NCBI GenBank assembly: GCA_033675265.1
Contig: JAUJYZ010000948.1
Coordinates: forward strand, 111,001-175,000
DNA length: 64,000 nt
From: Actinostola sp. cb2023
Lineage: Eukaryota; Cnidaria; Anthozoa; Actiniaria; Actinostolidae
Direction: 5' to 3'
This document shows, piece after piece, positions 53,389-64,000 of the stretch. Under the pieces are notes generated by a model. That model searched no databases. It was not told where the DNA came from and saw only the letters and a program-made list of their open reading frames with translations. Within the stretch, counting starts at the first letter, position 1, and each line of letters opens with the position of its first letter. A program made the translations under genes and the position numbers.

Positions 53389-53508
53389 CGGACGGACGGA
53401 CGGACGGACGGACGGACGGACGGACGGACGGACGGACGGACGGACGGACGGACGGACGGACGGACGGACGGACGGACGGACGGACGGACGGACGGACGGA
53501 CGGACGGA
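53389..53508. repeat. (CGGA)n tetranucleotide microsatellite, 30 repeats
   Basis: A pure CGGA run. The associated ORF repeats Thr-Asp-Gly-Arg and has no support as a gene. Confidence 0.97.
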
Positions 53509-53871
53509 TAGCGAGCACTCTAATTCACTATTCAGTCCCAACAGGAGCCCATTACTCCTGGTCCCAATGTATATTTAGTTTCGATGCGTTTTGTCCTTGC
53601 GTCCACACTAATACGATCGAATACGGCACGCTGATCAGAATACCCCGCCACTACCGTAAAGTTCCGAAAGTAGCGAGGTCGTTACTAGCTTTCGGATTTA
53701 GCAACCTTAGGTAATTGTTATTTTCGGGGGGGGAGGTCGCTACTTTCGGGGAGGGGGATCGGTATATCAAGCTCTTGTAGCGGCACTCTTTGAGAACGGC
53801 GAATAATACAATAGGTTATATTGTTATGCAAATATGATGATTAGAATGATGATGCCAATAATGTCTACCTA

Positions 53872-55130
53872 TACACGACCGAGCTGTACCCGACGTCTGT
53901 CATCACGCGGGCCAGCGCCTATACACGTCCGAGCTGTACCCGACATCTGTCATCACGCGGGCCAGCGCCTATACACGTTCGAGCTGTACCCGACGTCTGT
54001 CATCACGCGGGCCAGCGCCTATACACGGCCGAGCTGTACCCGACTGTCATCACGCGGGCCAGCGCCTATACACGGCCGAGCTGTACCCGTCTGTCATCAC
54101 GCGGGCCAGCGCCTATACACGTCCGAGCTGTACCCGACATCTGTCATCACGTGGGCCAGCGCTTATACACGTCCGAGCTGTACCCGAATGTCATCACGCG
54201 GGCCAGCGCCTATACACGTCCGAGCTGTACCCGACATCTGTCATCACGCGGGCCAGCGCTTATACACGTCCGAGCTGTACCCGAATGTCATCACGCGGGC
54301 CAGCGCCTATACACGTCCGAGCTGTACCCGACGTCGTCTGTCATCACGCGGGCCAGCGCTTATACACGTCCGAGCTGTACCCGAACGTCATCACGCGGGC
54401 CAGCGCCTATACACGTCCGAGCTGTACCCGACGTCTGTCATCACGCGGGCCAGCACCTATACACGCCGAGCTGTACCCGAATGTCATCACGCGGGCCAGC
54501 GCCTATACACGTTCGAGCTGTACCCGACATCTGTCATCACGCGGGCCAGCGCTTATACACGTCCGAGCTGTACCCGAATGTCATCACGCGGGCCAGCGCC
54601 TATACACGACCGAGCTGTACCCGACGTCTGTCATCACGCGGGCCAGCGCTTATACACGTCCGAGCTGTACCCGAATGTCATCACGCGGGCCAGCGCCTAT
54701 ACACGTCCGAGCTGTACCCGACGTCTGTCATCACGCGGGCCAGCGCTTATACACGACCGAGCTGTACCCGACGTCTGTCATCACGCGGGCCAGCGCTTAT
54801 ACACGTCCGAGCTGTACCCGACGTCTGTCATCACGCGGGCCAGCGCTTATACACGTCCGAGCTGTACCCGACGTCTGTCATCACGCGGGCCAGCGCTTAT
54901 ACACGACCGAGCTGTACGGGAGACTAGTGGTCAGCGGTTGACCCGTGCCGTCTGATAATCAGGCTATCATCACGCGGGCCAGCGCCTATACACGTCCGAG
55001 CTGTACCCGACGTCTGTCATTACGCGGGCCAGCGCTTATACACGTCCGAGCTGTACCCGAATGTCATCACGCGGGCCAGCGCTTATACACGTCCGAGCTG
55101 TACCCGACTGTCATCACGCGGGCCAGCGTT
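53872..55130. repeat. 44-51-bp GC-rich minisatellite, about 24 copies
   Basis: Units contain GTCATCACGCGGGCCAGCGC, then (C/T)TATACACGTCCGAGCTGTAC and CCGA, with CGTCT, CATCT, CTGT or ATGT spacers that set the unit length to about 50 or 44. One interruption lies at 54920-54965. Open frames of up to 373 codons on the plus strand come from the GC-rich units; the two unit lengths change frame from unit to unit, which argues against coding. Confidence 0.92.
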
Positions 55131-55291
55131 CCAGCCAGTCAGGTCAGCGACCATGCATTACAATGTTGCGGGCGTTCGTTGTATAAATGTGTTGTATGGA
55201 GCTGAGACTGACTACATGTTTTGACTTTTTCTTGGAGTTCAGTTTTGTTTTTGTATCCGGTCTCAGCTTTCTGGACTCGGTGTGACTTTAG

Positions 55292-56475
55292 CAGTCACCA
55301 TATTTGGTGTCTGTGGCCTGGTCGTGGCTATACCAATCTATCGAGAAAGCTAAGGCTCAGAGGGACTATTTTGAGGTGCCTTGTTTGTGCCTACAGGCCA
55401 AAGATATAACGGCTAAGCGGTTAATAATTTTTTGTTGTTGTTGTTGTTCTTTTTACAGGGACTCAGCATTTAAGTCTGGGTGTATGGCATCCTCGGGAAC
55501 CCAGGGGTATATTCTGTCGCTCGTTACTCGTTCCCAGAGAAATACCCCTGGGAACGAAGTCTGTTGGAACTTGTTCCGGAAGTCAAAATTCAAAATGGCG
55601 GCTGTCCTATTCAAACCAGAATATACTTGATACTGATTGGTCGACCTTCTTAGGAAAGAGAGAGTAATTTTGACTTCCGGAACAAGTTCCAACAGACTTC
55701 GTTCCCAGGGGTATTTCTCTGGGAGCGAGTAACGAGCGACAGAATATACCCCTGGGTTCCCGAGGATGGGTGTATGGCCGATTTTTAGTGTTTTGCATAG
55801 AATTTGCTAAGTGGCCACAGGCAGCCCAACCATTCCTTTTGAGGCTACTAAATAAGGAAATAAAAATAATGATATTTGCGTCTTTTTTATGGGTTTCCTG
55901 TGGTAGAGCGCGCGCGCGATCAATATATAATATATAGTGATGAAAGACTCTTGCCCGTCTATAATCACAAGGTAAGAAAAAAAATCTGCTCAGCTGGTGA
56001 TGTCTGCACGTTGTTGTTGGGTTTTTTTTGGGGGGGGGGGGGGGGTGGTGGAAATGGGAAGAGAGAGATGAAAAACTCCTCCCCACCCTCCCTCCTCCAA
56101 AAACGCAGATAACCAAATGTACACATTTCAAGATTGCAGAACTGAAACTGTCTTTACTGTTGAAGATCTCAATATCCTTTATTTCTCTATGCGCATGCAC
56201 AACTTTTTGTTAAGCTCCGTCGAGCATGCGCAGTGATAGACGTTCAGGGTTCAGCAAGTACTTTTTCGAACTTCAATCGCCTCATCCTTGAAGTTTGAAT
56301 TTTGTTTTTTCAGAATTACACAGTCATCGATGACGTATGGATTATCAAAGATATGCACGGTGCGGGCGCGTGCAACACAGGGTTCCCAAGCGATAATATA
56401 TCGTCGTACATACCTAATCATGCAACATCTCAAGCCATGGAAGAGGTCCAGAAAAGAGGAAAAACTCGATCATAG
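55292..56475 (+). CDS. Candidate exons of an unrecognised gene
   Basis: Three exon-like pieces. 55292-55375 (acceptor CTTTAG, donor GAG|GTGCCT) reads WLYQSIEKAKAQRDYFE; another frame over 55267-55350 reads a membrane-helix-like GVTLAVTIFGVCGLVVAIPI. 55938-55971 reads DERLLPVYNHK with donor GTAAGA. 56314-56475, after TTTTTTCAG, reads NYTVIDDVWIIKDMHGAG and ends AMEEVQKRGKTRS with a TAG stop. The second and third join in frame (YNHK|NYTV). The first does not join the second in phase, so an exon may be missing or a frameshift present. A small single-pass membrane protein is one possibility. No family is recognised, and a MITE (55488-55768) sits between the pieces. Confidence 0.35.
55488..55768. 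mobile_element. 281-bp Mutator-like MITE with 9-bp target duplication
   Basis: CATCCTCGGGAACCCAGGGG at the left and CCCCTGGGTTCCCGAGGATG at the right. The arms pair for over 100 bp (TTCTGTCGCTCGTTACTCG, GAACTTGTTCCGGAAGTC). The exact 9-bp repeat GGTGTATGG flanks it at 55479-55487 and 55769-55777. Long inverted repeats plus a 9-bp duplication fit Mutator-like elements. The nearly identical arms indicate a recent insertion. Confidence 0.9.
55816..55920. mobile_element. Truncated MITE, CACAGGCAGCCCAACCAT family
   Basis: The left end CACAGGCAGCCCAACCATTC and internal GTCTTTTTTATGGGTTTCCT with GTGGTAGAGCGCGCGCG match the copies at 28469 and 30014; the right end is missing. Confidence 0.75.
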
Positions 56476-56689
56476 ATCTCTAAAAACCTGCATAATATAT
56501 TGGACCATTAGGCCTAGTTCAGACGTCGTGCTAATCATGAGCCGTTCTCATTTCAAACAATAGATAATGAGGCGGCTTCTTTTGAAGTAATTAAGAATGG
56601 CTCTTGGAAAGTACGGCGTTTGAACTACGCCTTATACGAACAAACTAAAACTGAGAAAAAATCCTTATCAATAATTGACGATGTATGAT

Positions 56690-57175
56690 TTATAATTTTT
56701 TGATGTACTATTAATATAGCCCATGCAAAAAGCTCCAAAATGGAGAAAAATGATGATATTTGATGGACAATACATCAAAATGCTCCAAAATGGAGAAAAA
56801 TGACGATTTTTGATCGACTATAGCCCATGCAAAAAGCTCAAAAATGGCCCAAAATTACGATAGCCCAAGCAAAATGATGAAAAATGGTCCCAAATGACGA
56901 TTTTTGATGGACTATAGCACATGCAAAATGCTTACAAATGGCCCAAAATGACGATATTTGATGGACTATAGCCCATGCAAAATGATCAAAATGGCCGAAA
57001 ATCACGATATTTGATGGACTATAGCCCATACAAAATGATCAAAAATGATCCCAAATGACGATTTGTGATGGACTATATAGCCCATGCAAAAAGCGCAAAA
57101 ATGGCGCAAAATTACGATTTTTGATGGACTATAATATCCCATGCAAAATGATCAAAATGGCCCAAAATCAAAATC
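56690..57175. repeat. About 60-bp degenerate satellite (GACTATAGCCCATGCAAAA)
   Basis: Roughly eight units of GATGGACTATAGCCCATGCA, AAATGATCAAAAATGGCCCA and AAATGACGATTTTT. A shorter related block lies at 17080-17240. Confidence 0.85.
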
Positions 57176-57773
57176 ATTGTGCTCAGCATGTATAAAACGT
57201 TTGTGTGGCTCCAATCTACTTATCGATATTGCTATAGTCATGAACGGCTAAGCGGTTAATAATTATTTTTTATAATATTTTGTTCTTTTTTAAATAAATT
57301 CAAAATTTAGAAATGTTCATCTCGACATTTTGCAACGATAGAAAAAAAAAAAAAAAAAAAAGGTTTGGTGTCCATGGAGAGTCGGTCCCGGATTCACGTC
57401 GAGGTCCAGCGTATTTCCAGAGGACTACGTTAGTCAATAAATTTCCATAACAATAACCGCTACACGATAGACTACTAAATTCACCCTCGAAATCAATCGG
57501 AAGTGCAGATAGCTGAAGTGGTAAGGGGCAGTCATTTAGGGGACTGTTCCCTCCCTCTTTGACTACTTTTTTTACCACCCCAACCTACAGTCGAAAGTGA
57601 CCAAAACTGCCTTAGTAGGTCCTGGAATCCACCACAGCTAATAGGCCAAAGACATAATCTCACTCCTGAATCTGGCATTTTGAAAATCTAGGAGGGCTCC
57701 ATGTGCACTTATAGTATTTCGCGCTGATAGTTCCCCAGGGAATGGGTTCCTTATTGTTAGATCTGTACGTGAT

Positions 57774-57878
57774 ATTTACTGCATGAGCGGCCGTGTTGTA
57801 TCGGTAGATATAGATCCGAGCCGTAGGCGAGGATCTATCAGTATCTCCGATACAACACGGACGCGAATGCTGTAAATG
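57774..57878. repeat. 105-bp palindrome
   Basis: GGCCGTGTTGTATCGG pairs with CCGATACAACACGG; TAGATCC...GGATCTA is at the centre. Probably a MITE. Confidence 0.65.
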
Positions 57879-58899
57879 GCTTCTAAACCTCCATCTCAAT
57901 TTACCTTGATTTAAAACAGCAATACACGAAATCTGAGCAAATAACACAAGAAAATTACAGAACTTTCTTGTAAAGGTACTTTTGACGTCACTGTCATGCG
58001 CAGGATACACCTCAAGTCATCCCACATTGGAAAGAGCTTTTGTATTTGTAACAAGACGCTCAATGAGCGTACACTCGGGCTTATGACAAGGACAATGTCA
58101 GTTGCGTGAGGAGAGACCTGACAATGACTGACAGTTGCGTGACGAGGGAGACTATGTATATACATGTATGTGTCGAGTTCATTTGATTTGCCTTTGACTT
58201 TGAGTTCATTTGATTACCTTTTGACTTTGAGTTCAATTGATTTGATTTTGATGAGTTCGTGTAAAGGCCCCCTCTCTAGCTTCAGATCCCGAAACGTCGA
58301 GTTTGGAATCGAGTTCGAGTTCGGGTTCGAGTTACGGTTCGAACGTCGAATAAAACAAGGACATCTTCTTCAATACAATATCATTTCTCTGACGTCATGA
58401 CAATCAGTGACAGTTGAGTGACGAGGGAGACCATGTGGCGGGTGAGTATGTACATGATACGTCTTGAGGTTGCATAGGTCAGATGGTTCTGATAACGCCC
58501 TCACGTTTGTTTTTGTTAAATATATTTTAAGCGAGCTTCTAGTCCTTCTACTACTTCTAGTCATTGAACGATGAACTAGAATCCTGACCTTTAATAGCTT
58601 GAAGATCTACAGCTGCTTTCAAAACTAAGATTCAAATCTACTTGAGTCCTGTGTGTCGTTTGTTTTTTTCTTATCTGCTGAGTAATCTTGAAACTCGATA
58701 CGATTAAATACGTCGCATACTTTCGTCATTCTTTGACCGGACTACGACGACGACGACTACCGAAAAACGCATTTTATAACTCGGGCTTCCTTCGGAAGTG
58801 CCCGAGTAAATAGGAAGCCGTAATGATATTCTTAATTTGCTGTCGGTGCTATGCAAAGGTCAATGATACGAGTAAATGAGACCTTTGCATGACCTGTGT

Positions 58900-59012
58900 C
58901 AGTAACTGATGAATAAAACATTAGTGTTGTATCAGTGATACAGCATTAATGTTTTATTCATTAGGTCTGTATCACTGATACAGCACTGATGTTTTATTCA
59001 TCAGTGTCTGTA
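58900..59012. repeat. Inverted/direct repeat cluster
   Basis: TGATGAATAAAACATTAGTG, its complement CATTAATGTTTTATTCATTA and a third CTGATGTTTTATTCATCA alternate with GTATCAGTGATACAGCA palindromes. Confidence 0.7.
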
Positions 59013-59164
59013 TCGGGGTATACAGATCCATGCATGTGACCGATTCAACCAATTGGATCAATTGCTCATGAATTGTATTGTATTGTAGAAATTTTAATAC
59101 CGTTACTACTAAAGAGGGCCGTTGGCCGAAAAGCCTTTACATCACATAGCTGTTTCATGGCTTT

Positions 59165-59430
59165 CAGGGGCGGATCTAGAGATTTTGAAAGGGGGGTGCA
59201 CCACTAAGGGGCCGTAAGGCCCCTTCTTCTAGGGGGGTGTGGGGGCATGCCCCCCTGAAAATTTTGAATTCTAGAAGCTCGAAAATGCAATTTCCATCCA
59301 TTCTGGACATCAAATGGTGGGGAAACGTGGGCGAATATGTATCAGGCCCAACTCAAAGGGGGGGGGGGGGGGGGGGTTTACCGGTCCCCCATGCCCCCCC
59401 CCCCCCCCCCCACCCTTGGATCCGCCCCTG
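59165..59430. mobile_element. MITE with CAGGGGCGGATC termini, second copy
   Basis: CAGGGGCGGATCTAGAG at the left and TTGGATCCGCCCCTG at the right. The interior GGGGGGGTGCACCACTA and GTGGGGGCATGCCCCCC matches the copy at 15263-15769. It contains poly(G) and poly(C) runs. Confidence 0.82.
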
Positions 59431-60462
59431 TCTTTGTTTGTCTTTTCATTTAATTTTGAAAATCTGCGAGCTTTGGCCAATCGTCGTCGTGAAATCGTCT
59501 CTCACCCCGTGGATCCATTCAGAAGTATCGATTCTGCGATTTTCAAGATAAACCATCTTATATTGTACTTTCAACTACAGTCTTGGACACCCTTTCCCCA
59601 CCCTTGTGCTTCTGTAATATTCCTGTCTGTAATGAAGGCACTCCTTACTGTTGTCAATGTTGTGGCTGAAATGGAAACTATTTATTTATCAGTGCTTAAT
59701 TCAATCCGCCAACGCAGGAAGACCAAACTGCTCCAACAGTAAGATTTTACAGCATTGTGGAACATGACAGTAAGACCAATTTAAAAACACCTATAAACTA
59801 ATAGCTGCTGCAATTTCTCAATGTTAGTAGAAATTCCTCAGAATGTAAAAAGCTGCTCGAAGTGAAGAAAATTGCTCGAAATGTGAAAAGCTGCCAAAAC
59901 GTTGCCTTGCAACTTGTACATGTGGACAGCCCTATTCTCAGCGCAGCTCTATCGACATGATATATATGTACATTGTCTTATATACAGGTTGTACATCAAT
60001 AAACGTTTTGGAGGATTAGACTTCTTTTCATTCTGCATAGCCTCGAAGGCGAAAGAGGGATGATCGAAGATTTAGGCCGGGGGTCTTGGGAGGAGTGAAA
60101 AGAGAGTGGAATTTGATGTTTCTTGGCGTGCGCCCGCTGGGTAGTTCGATTTATTATTGTTTGTAGGGTATTTGATTGAAAAATCGTCATTTTGCATAGT
60201 CATTTTCGGGTCCAAAGTCCAAAGTCCAAAGTTTTGAACAGTCGATTTCAGGTTTTCCCCCCACTGTTTTAACTTCACATTTTCTTACCCCTTGCGTGAA
60301 TAGCTAGTAACCAACCCACTTTCTCAAGTCACATGAAAGAACATTAAAAACAAATACACCACAACTTTACACAATTATTGTTCCAGTAATTTTACTAGTT
60401 CTAACTCATGAGTTGCTCACAATACAAACGCCAAAAAAATCGACGACAACAAAATATAACTA

Positions 60463-60577
60463 CAGTATGGACACTCGAACCGTGAACACTTAGGTTTTTT
60501 CTAACACATATATATAGATTATTGAAAAAAAGTTCGAAATAAACTCAAAGTGTTCACGGTTCGAGTGTCCACACTGT
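60463..60577. mobile_element. TA-flanked MITE (CAGTATGGACACTCGAACCG ends), short copy
   Basis: CAGTATGGACACTCGAACCG and CGGTTCGAGTGTCCACACTG, TA on both sides, shortened interior compared with 52048-52257. Confidence 0.85.
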
Positions 60578-60743
60578 AAAACAATCTAAAAGTCTTGTTT
60601 TGTACTCTAGTACTAAAGCAATGGAGTTCAATCTTCGGTGTACAAAACTTCGTTCTCATTGCTACATCATATTGCAATCTGAGTTAACGGTACAATGCAA
60701 TCTTGGTTCACGATTCTACGTGAGTGTTTAGATGGAGCTCAAG

Positions 60744-63317
60744 CTATAAACCACGACAAACAGGTTGAAGGCTCTCTTTTTTCGCAGCGTCTCGTACGAT
60801 GTCCACATATTTTAAGTTGAGATTCAAGCTCTGTAAACAGCCTTCTAGTCGACGTTTCGATAGCCCAACATGCGAACTGAACCCCAAACCGTCTGCAACA
60901 ACAAGAATAATGTCTATTAAAACGAGAGGCGTGTTTACATTTTACATTCGTTCAAAGTCGGCTTGTCAAAACATGACGTTTGCATCGGCGAGATACTGGA
61001 AATCCCGTACATGACGTTTGCATCGGCGAGGGACTGGAAATCCCGTCAAGCCAATTGGAGGCCTTTGAACGACTTCAATAATACTCAATACTCAATAATA
61101 CTCAATAATAATTCTTGAGGAAATTTTGTGAAATAAAAACATAACATTTATGACGCATTAGAATGGGATTACAAAATACAATGCGATTTTCACAGCGCGA
61201 CATATCGCTGGTGTGGTTGGTAAGGCATAGAAAACAGAAGGTCGTAGGTTCGAAGAGCTCTCGCTCTCTAGCCTCCGCTGCAACGGAGGCTAAGCTCGCT
61301 TTCGGTAAGAAACATAATTATATATAATTATAGTATTAATTACTCGGGAAATGTATCCCTTGATTACGTACCTGGTACGCCACCAAGGTAAAAGTTTCCA
61401 TTCAACGAGAAGTTCTCTTCAACTTTGAATGATTCAGTTGGGTGGGTGTCCACGGTCATTGTGACAGTGGCTGATGATCGCTCTCGCTGAACGCGCACTT
61501 TGTGGAATTTATTATCACACATTTTGAAAGAAGCATTGTACATTCCTTGTGTCCGGTAGGTCGGGTCTGTCCATCGCATTATGGTTTGGTTGGTTTCCGA
61601 GGTGAATGATAATATCATCTATAACACATAAAGCTACATTAGCAAGAACACGTCGACAAATATTATCGTACTCGTCGTACTTTGATGGTTGCTAGGCTTG
61701 GTTCGTAGCTGGTGGGGGGGGGGGGGGGGGGGGGGGGGGGTGGGGTGGGGTTGGATGATTGAATGACGCCCCACCCCCACCCCCACAGATTCAATATTGA
61801 GTGCAAGCAACTCACCTGTCCTTGTAGCTGCTCTAGAGTAATTGCGCCACGCCCTGTGCTATTCGTCAGGACGATCAACAAACCAGACCTTATGTAGGTA
61901 CGAAAACTTAGCGTCATATCGATCACATCTGGAAGCCTGTAGTTTTCATCTATTAAACAAAACAAAACAATTAGTACTGGGTTACATACAAGGGGTGTAA
62001 CAATCTGTATCGGTCGATAATACTCACATAATAAGATATACGAACGACCGTTGAAGGATGCTTGCGACTGGGCGTTCTTCCAGCAAGACGCATTTCTTAT
62101 CGACGTGAACTTTGGATCGAAATCTTTCCTGAAAATGAACAATTAAAAAAATTAGCAAAATGAATTGAGTAAGTAAAAAATAGAAAATCATTACCAAGTC
62201 AAAAGTCATTATCAAGTAAAAAATGTTTACGCAACTTCTCGTCATCTTATTTACCGTTAAACTATGTGCCCCCAAAAAACATATTTAATTACCAAGTCAC
62301 GTGATCAATTCCCAAAAACCACGTGACTACTTAATGATCACGTGACTTACCTTGGATTGAGTTTCTGAGCCTGTGCTTCATTTGCGGAGCTGATCTCAAG
62401 TGATCCCATACATCCATAAAAGTTGATTGCCTCTCCATTCTTATAAACAGCCTGAGAAATGCCAGCGGAAACAGCAATAAATTAGTTGCGCAGAAACTGG
62501 TAACTAATGACCCGCGCGTTGCATTCTGGGATTGTTTGAGGGACGCTTCTGTAAATTGCGCACTCTTCAAACCTTGGAAATCCATTGGAAATTTCCAAAG
62601 TTTGGAGAGCGCGCGCGCATTTTTTTCAGCGAGATATTTTGACCAACTTACCTCAAGCAAGGATGTGTTGGTCCCCTTGGGTACCCCTCCAAAGTAGAGC
62701 GGTGAGTTGAGGATTAGCGATTGATTGGATTTCTCAAGACGATTGTTGTGGTAGTCACGGGTCTTAGGGACGAGAAGCCCTCCAAACTGATCGATTCTCA
62801 GTAACAGCGCCTAAAATAATCGAACGAATTAGGATCAGGGAATTTCAGAGTCACTTTCGGTGAGTAAATATGAATTGTACTGAATTAAAAAGTAAAACGA
62901 GAAAAACCGGATACTGAGATCGGAAGGGGATGGAAGCGAAATGAAATGAAAAGGGAAAGGAAATGGAATGAGAAAGGAAATGGGAAAGGAAATGGAATGG
63001 GAAAGGAAATGGAATGGGAAAGGAAATGGGAAAGAAAATGGGAAAGGAAATAGGAAATGAAATAGGAAATTAAATGAGAAATGAATTGGAAAAGAAAAGT
63101 GAAAAAGACAATTCATACCTTGTACCATGTTCCGTTAGAGTAAGTGTTATGGTAACTCTGTACTCGTACCAGGCCCCTGCCAGTGTTAAACTTGAAGATG
63201 ATGCGACCATTTAAAAGCTCGACCGAGATAAACTGGGTAGGAGATTGCATATCATCGGCGGCGTAGAGTAGAACACCGTTGGGTGACAGAGAACGGAAGT
63301 TAACTGTGATGACGTGC
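60744..63317 (-). CDS. Laminin G-domain protein C-terminus, probably laminin alpha (LG4-LG5), last 7 exons
   Basis: Basement-membrane or receptor-binding G domains. Minus-strand exons: 63317-63119, 62810-62652, 62451-62351, 62128-62028, 61949-61816, 61618-61372, 60892-60744 (stop TAG at 60746-60744). All junctions are AG/GT and phases agree. The first three encode one LG domain: FRSLSPNGVLLYAADDMQ, FISVELLNGRIIFKFNTGRG, LYFGGVPKG, then FYGCMGSLEIS. The next four encode a second: ASFNGRSYILL, VIDMTLSFRTYIRSGLLIVL, KFHKVRVQRERSS, FYLGGVPG, RRLEGCLQSLNLN and a terminal PVCRGL. Two LG domains joined by a short Cys-containing linker, with a Cys close to the end, fit LG4-LG5 of laminin alpha chains; other LG proteins (for example perlecan- or usherin-like) are not excluded. 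The gene continues beyond the right edge. Confidence 0.85.
61205..61260 (+). repeat. Degenerate tRNA-like (SINE-like) sequence
   Basis: GTGTGGTTGGTAAGGC resembles an A box and GGTCGTAGGTTCGAAGAGC a B box, but the anticodon arm is shortened and no acceptor stem forms. A tRNA-derived remnant rather than a working tRNA gene. Confidence 0.3.
62930..63095. repeat. Purine-rich GGAAATGGAAAGG-type repeat
   Basis: Degenerate GGGAAAGGAAATGGAATG units in an intron of the laminin-like gene. Confidence 0.85.
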
Positions 63318-63334
63318 CTATGGATGAAACAAAG

Positions 63335-64000
63335 GAAAATGAAAAACAGTAACGAGCAATGAACGAACGGTTGACGATAAAACAGCGAACGATGGGCGAC
63401 GATTGTGGACGAACAATGAACGCAGAGCGAACAATGGCCGACGACTAGACGAACAATGAACGAAGAGCGAACAATGGGCGACGACTAGACGAACAATGAA
63501 CGAACAATGGACGACGACTAGACGAATAATGAACAAAGAGCGAACAATGGGCGACGACTAGACGAACAATAAACGAAGAGCGAACAATTAATGGACGACG
63601 ACTAGACGAACAATAAATGAAGAGCGAACAATGGACGACTAGACGAACAATAAACGAAGAGCGAAAAATGGACGACGACTAGACGAACAATGAACGCAGA
63701 GCGAACAATGGGCGACGACTAGACGAACAATGAACGAACAATGGACGACGACTAGACGAACAATGAACGAAGAACGAACAATGGACGACGACTAGACGAA
63801 CAATGAACGCAGAGCGAACAATGGACGACTAGACGAACAATGAACGCAGAGTGAACAATGGACGACTAGACGAACAATGAACGCAGAGCGAACAATGGAC
63901 GACGACTAGACGAACAATGAACAATTAGCGAACAATGGACGACGACTAGACGAACAATGAACGAAGAGCGAACAACGGACGACGACTAGACGAACAATGA
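63335..64000. repeat. About 37-bp minisatellite running off the window
   Basis: Units GGACGACGACTAGACGAACA and ATGAACGCAGAGCGAACA with deletion variants; at least 17 units. It begins about 20 bp upstream (gene sense) of the exon at 63317, in the intron. Confidence 0.93.

Larger units (their letters stand above)
57176..60743. other. Intergenic, no gene seen
   Basis: Contains the repeats listed separately, an A-run at about 57340-57361, and GAGTTCATTTGATT / GACTTTGAGTTC repeats at 58175-58250 (also GAGTTCGAGTTCGGGTTC near 58310). The two 100-codon ORFs around 59237-59742 begin inside a MITE and are not supported. Confidence 0.5.

Noticed and set aside
53834..54955. 373-codon ORF (RAVPDVCHHAGQRLYTSELY-type repeats)
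   Set aside because: It lies in a minisatellite with two unit lengths that rotate the frame; it lacks start, splice or family evidence.
59237..59742. Two overlapping 104- and 142-codon ORFs
   Set aside because: They start inside the CAGGGGCGG MITE and run through poly(G)/poly(C) tracts.
61205..61260. Possible tRNA gene
   Set aside because: A- and B-box-like sequences exist, but the anticodon arm is too short and no acceptor stem pairs; kept only as a SINE-like remnant.

Overview
This is animal nuclear DNA. The genes are split by many spliced introns, and the sequence is AT-rich and packed with microsatellites, minisatellites, palindromic MITEs and retroelements. Five metazoan genes can be recognised by reading spliced exons with consistent intron phase. 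Compact exons, a three-domain follistatin, a laminin alpha-type C-terminus and Penelope, Tx1/L1-like and protein-primed PolB elements together suggest a cnidarian, perhaps an anthozoan. The organism assignment is inference; 'metazoan' is firm.

Layout. 220-6320 (+): the last 11 exons of an UNC13 (Munc13) gene, covering the end of the MUN domain and the C2C domain; the gene starts outside the window. 6321-9700: intergenic MITEs and tandem repeats. About 10.4-16 kb: a mobile-element gene cluster. It has a family B DNA polymerase with N-terminal C2H2 fingers and an endonuclease VII-like Cys/His block (minus strand, broken by one frameshift), a small divergent Cys/His ORF, and a further ORF interrupted by a MITE. 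18.3-20.9 kb: two opposite-facing copies of a repeat module carrying a 13-bp minisatellite, with a Penelope-like retroelement fragment between them. 24.36-34.2 kb (+): a complete follistatin gene with two candidate signal-peptide first exons and two possible 3' ends.

36.8-45.4 kb (-): a complete EFCAB2/DRC8 gene of five exons, with a decayed copy of its first exon beyond its 3' end. One of its introns contains a 5.2-kb L1/Tx1-like LINE inserted into a 34-bp minisatellite. 45.5-48.15 kb: a composite inverted-repeat element lying between EFCAB2 and DDA1, which point away from each other. 48.34-50.94 kb (+): a complete five-exon DDA1 gene with a 1-kb minisatellite in intron 3. 51-60 kb: mostly MITEs and satellites, plus a few unrecognised candidate exons at 55.3-56.5 kb. 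60.74-63.3 kb (-): the last seven exons of a laminin G-domain protein, best read as a laminin alpha C-terminus (LG4-LG5), followed by a 37-bp minisatellite that runs to the window edge.

The host genes are not a functional unit. They cover synaptic vesicle priming, TGF-beta/activin antagonism, the ciliary nexin-dynein regulatory complex, the CUL4-DDB1 ubiquitin ligase and basement membrane. The most unusual material is the mobile and repeat layer: target-site-marked nested MITEs, a LINE in a minisatellite, mobile modules carrying minisatellites, and the multi-domain polymerase element.
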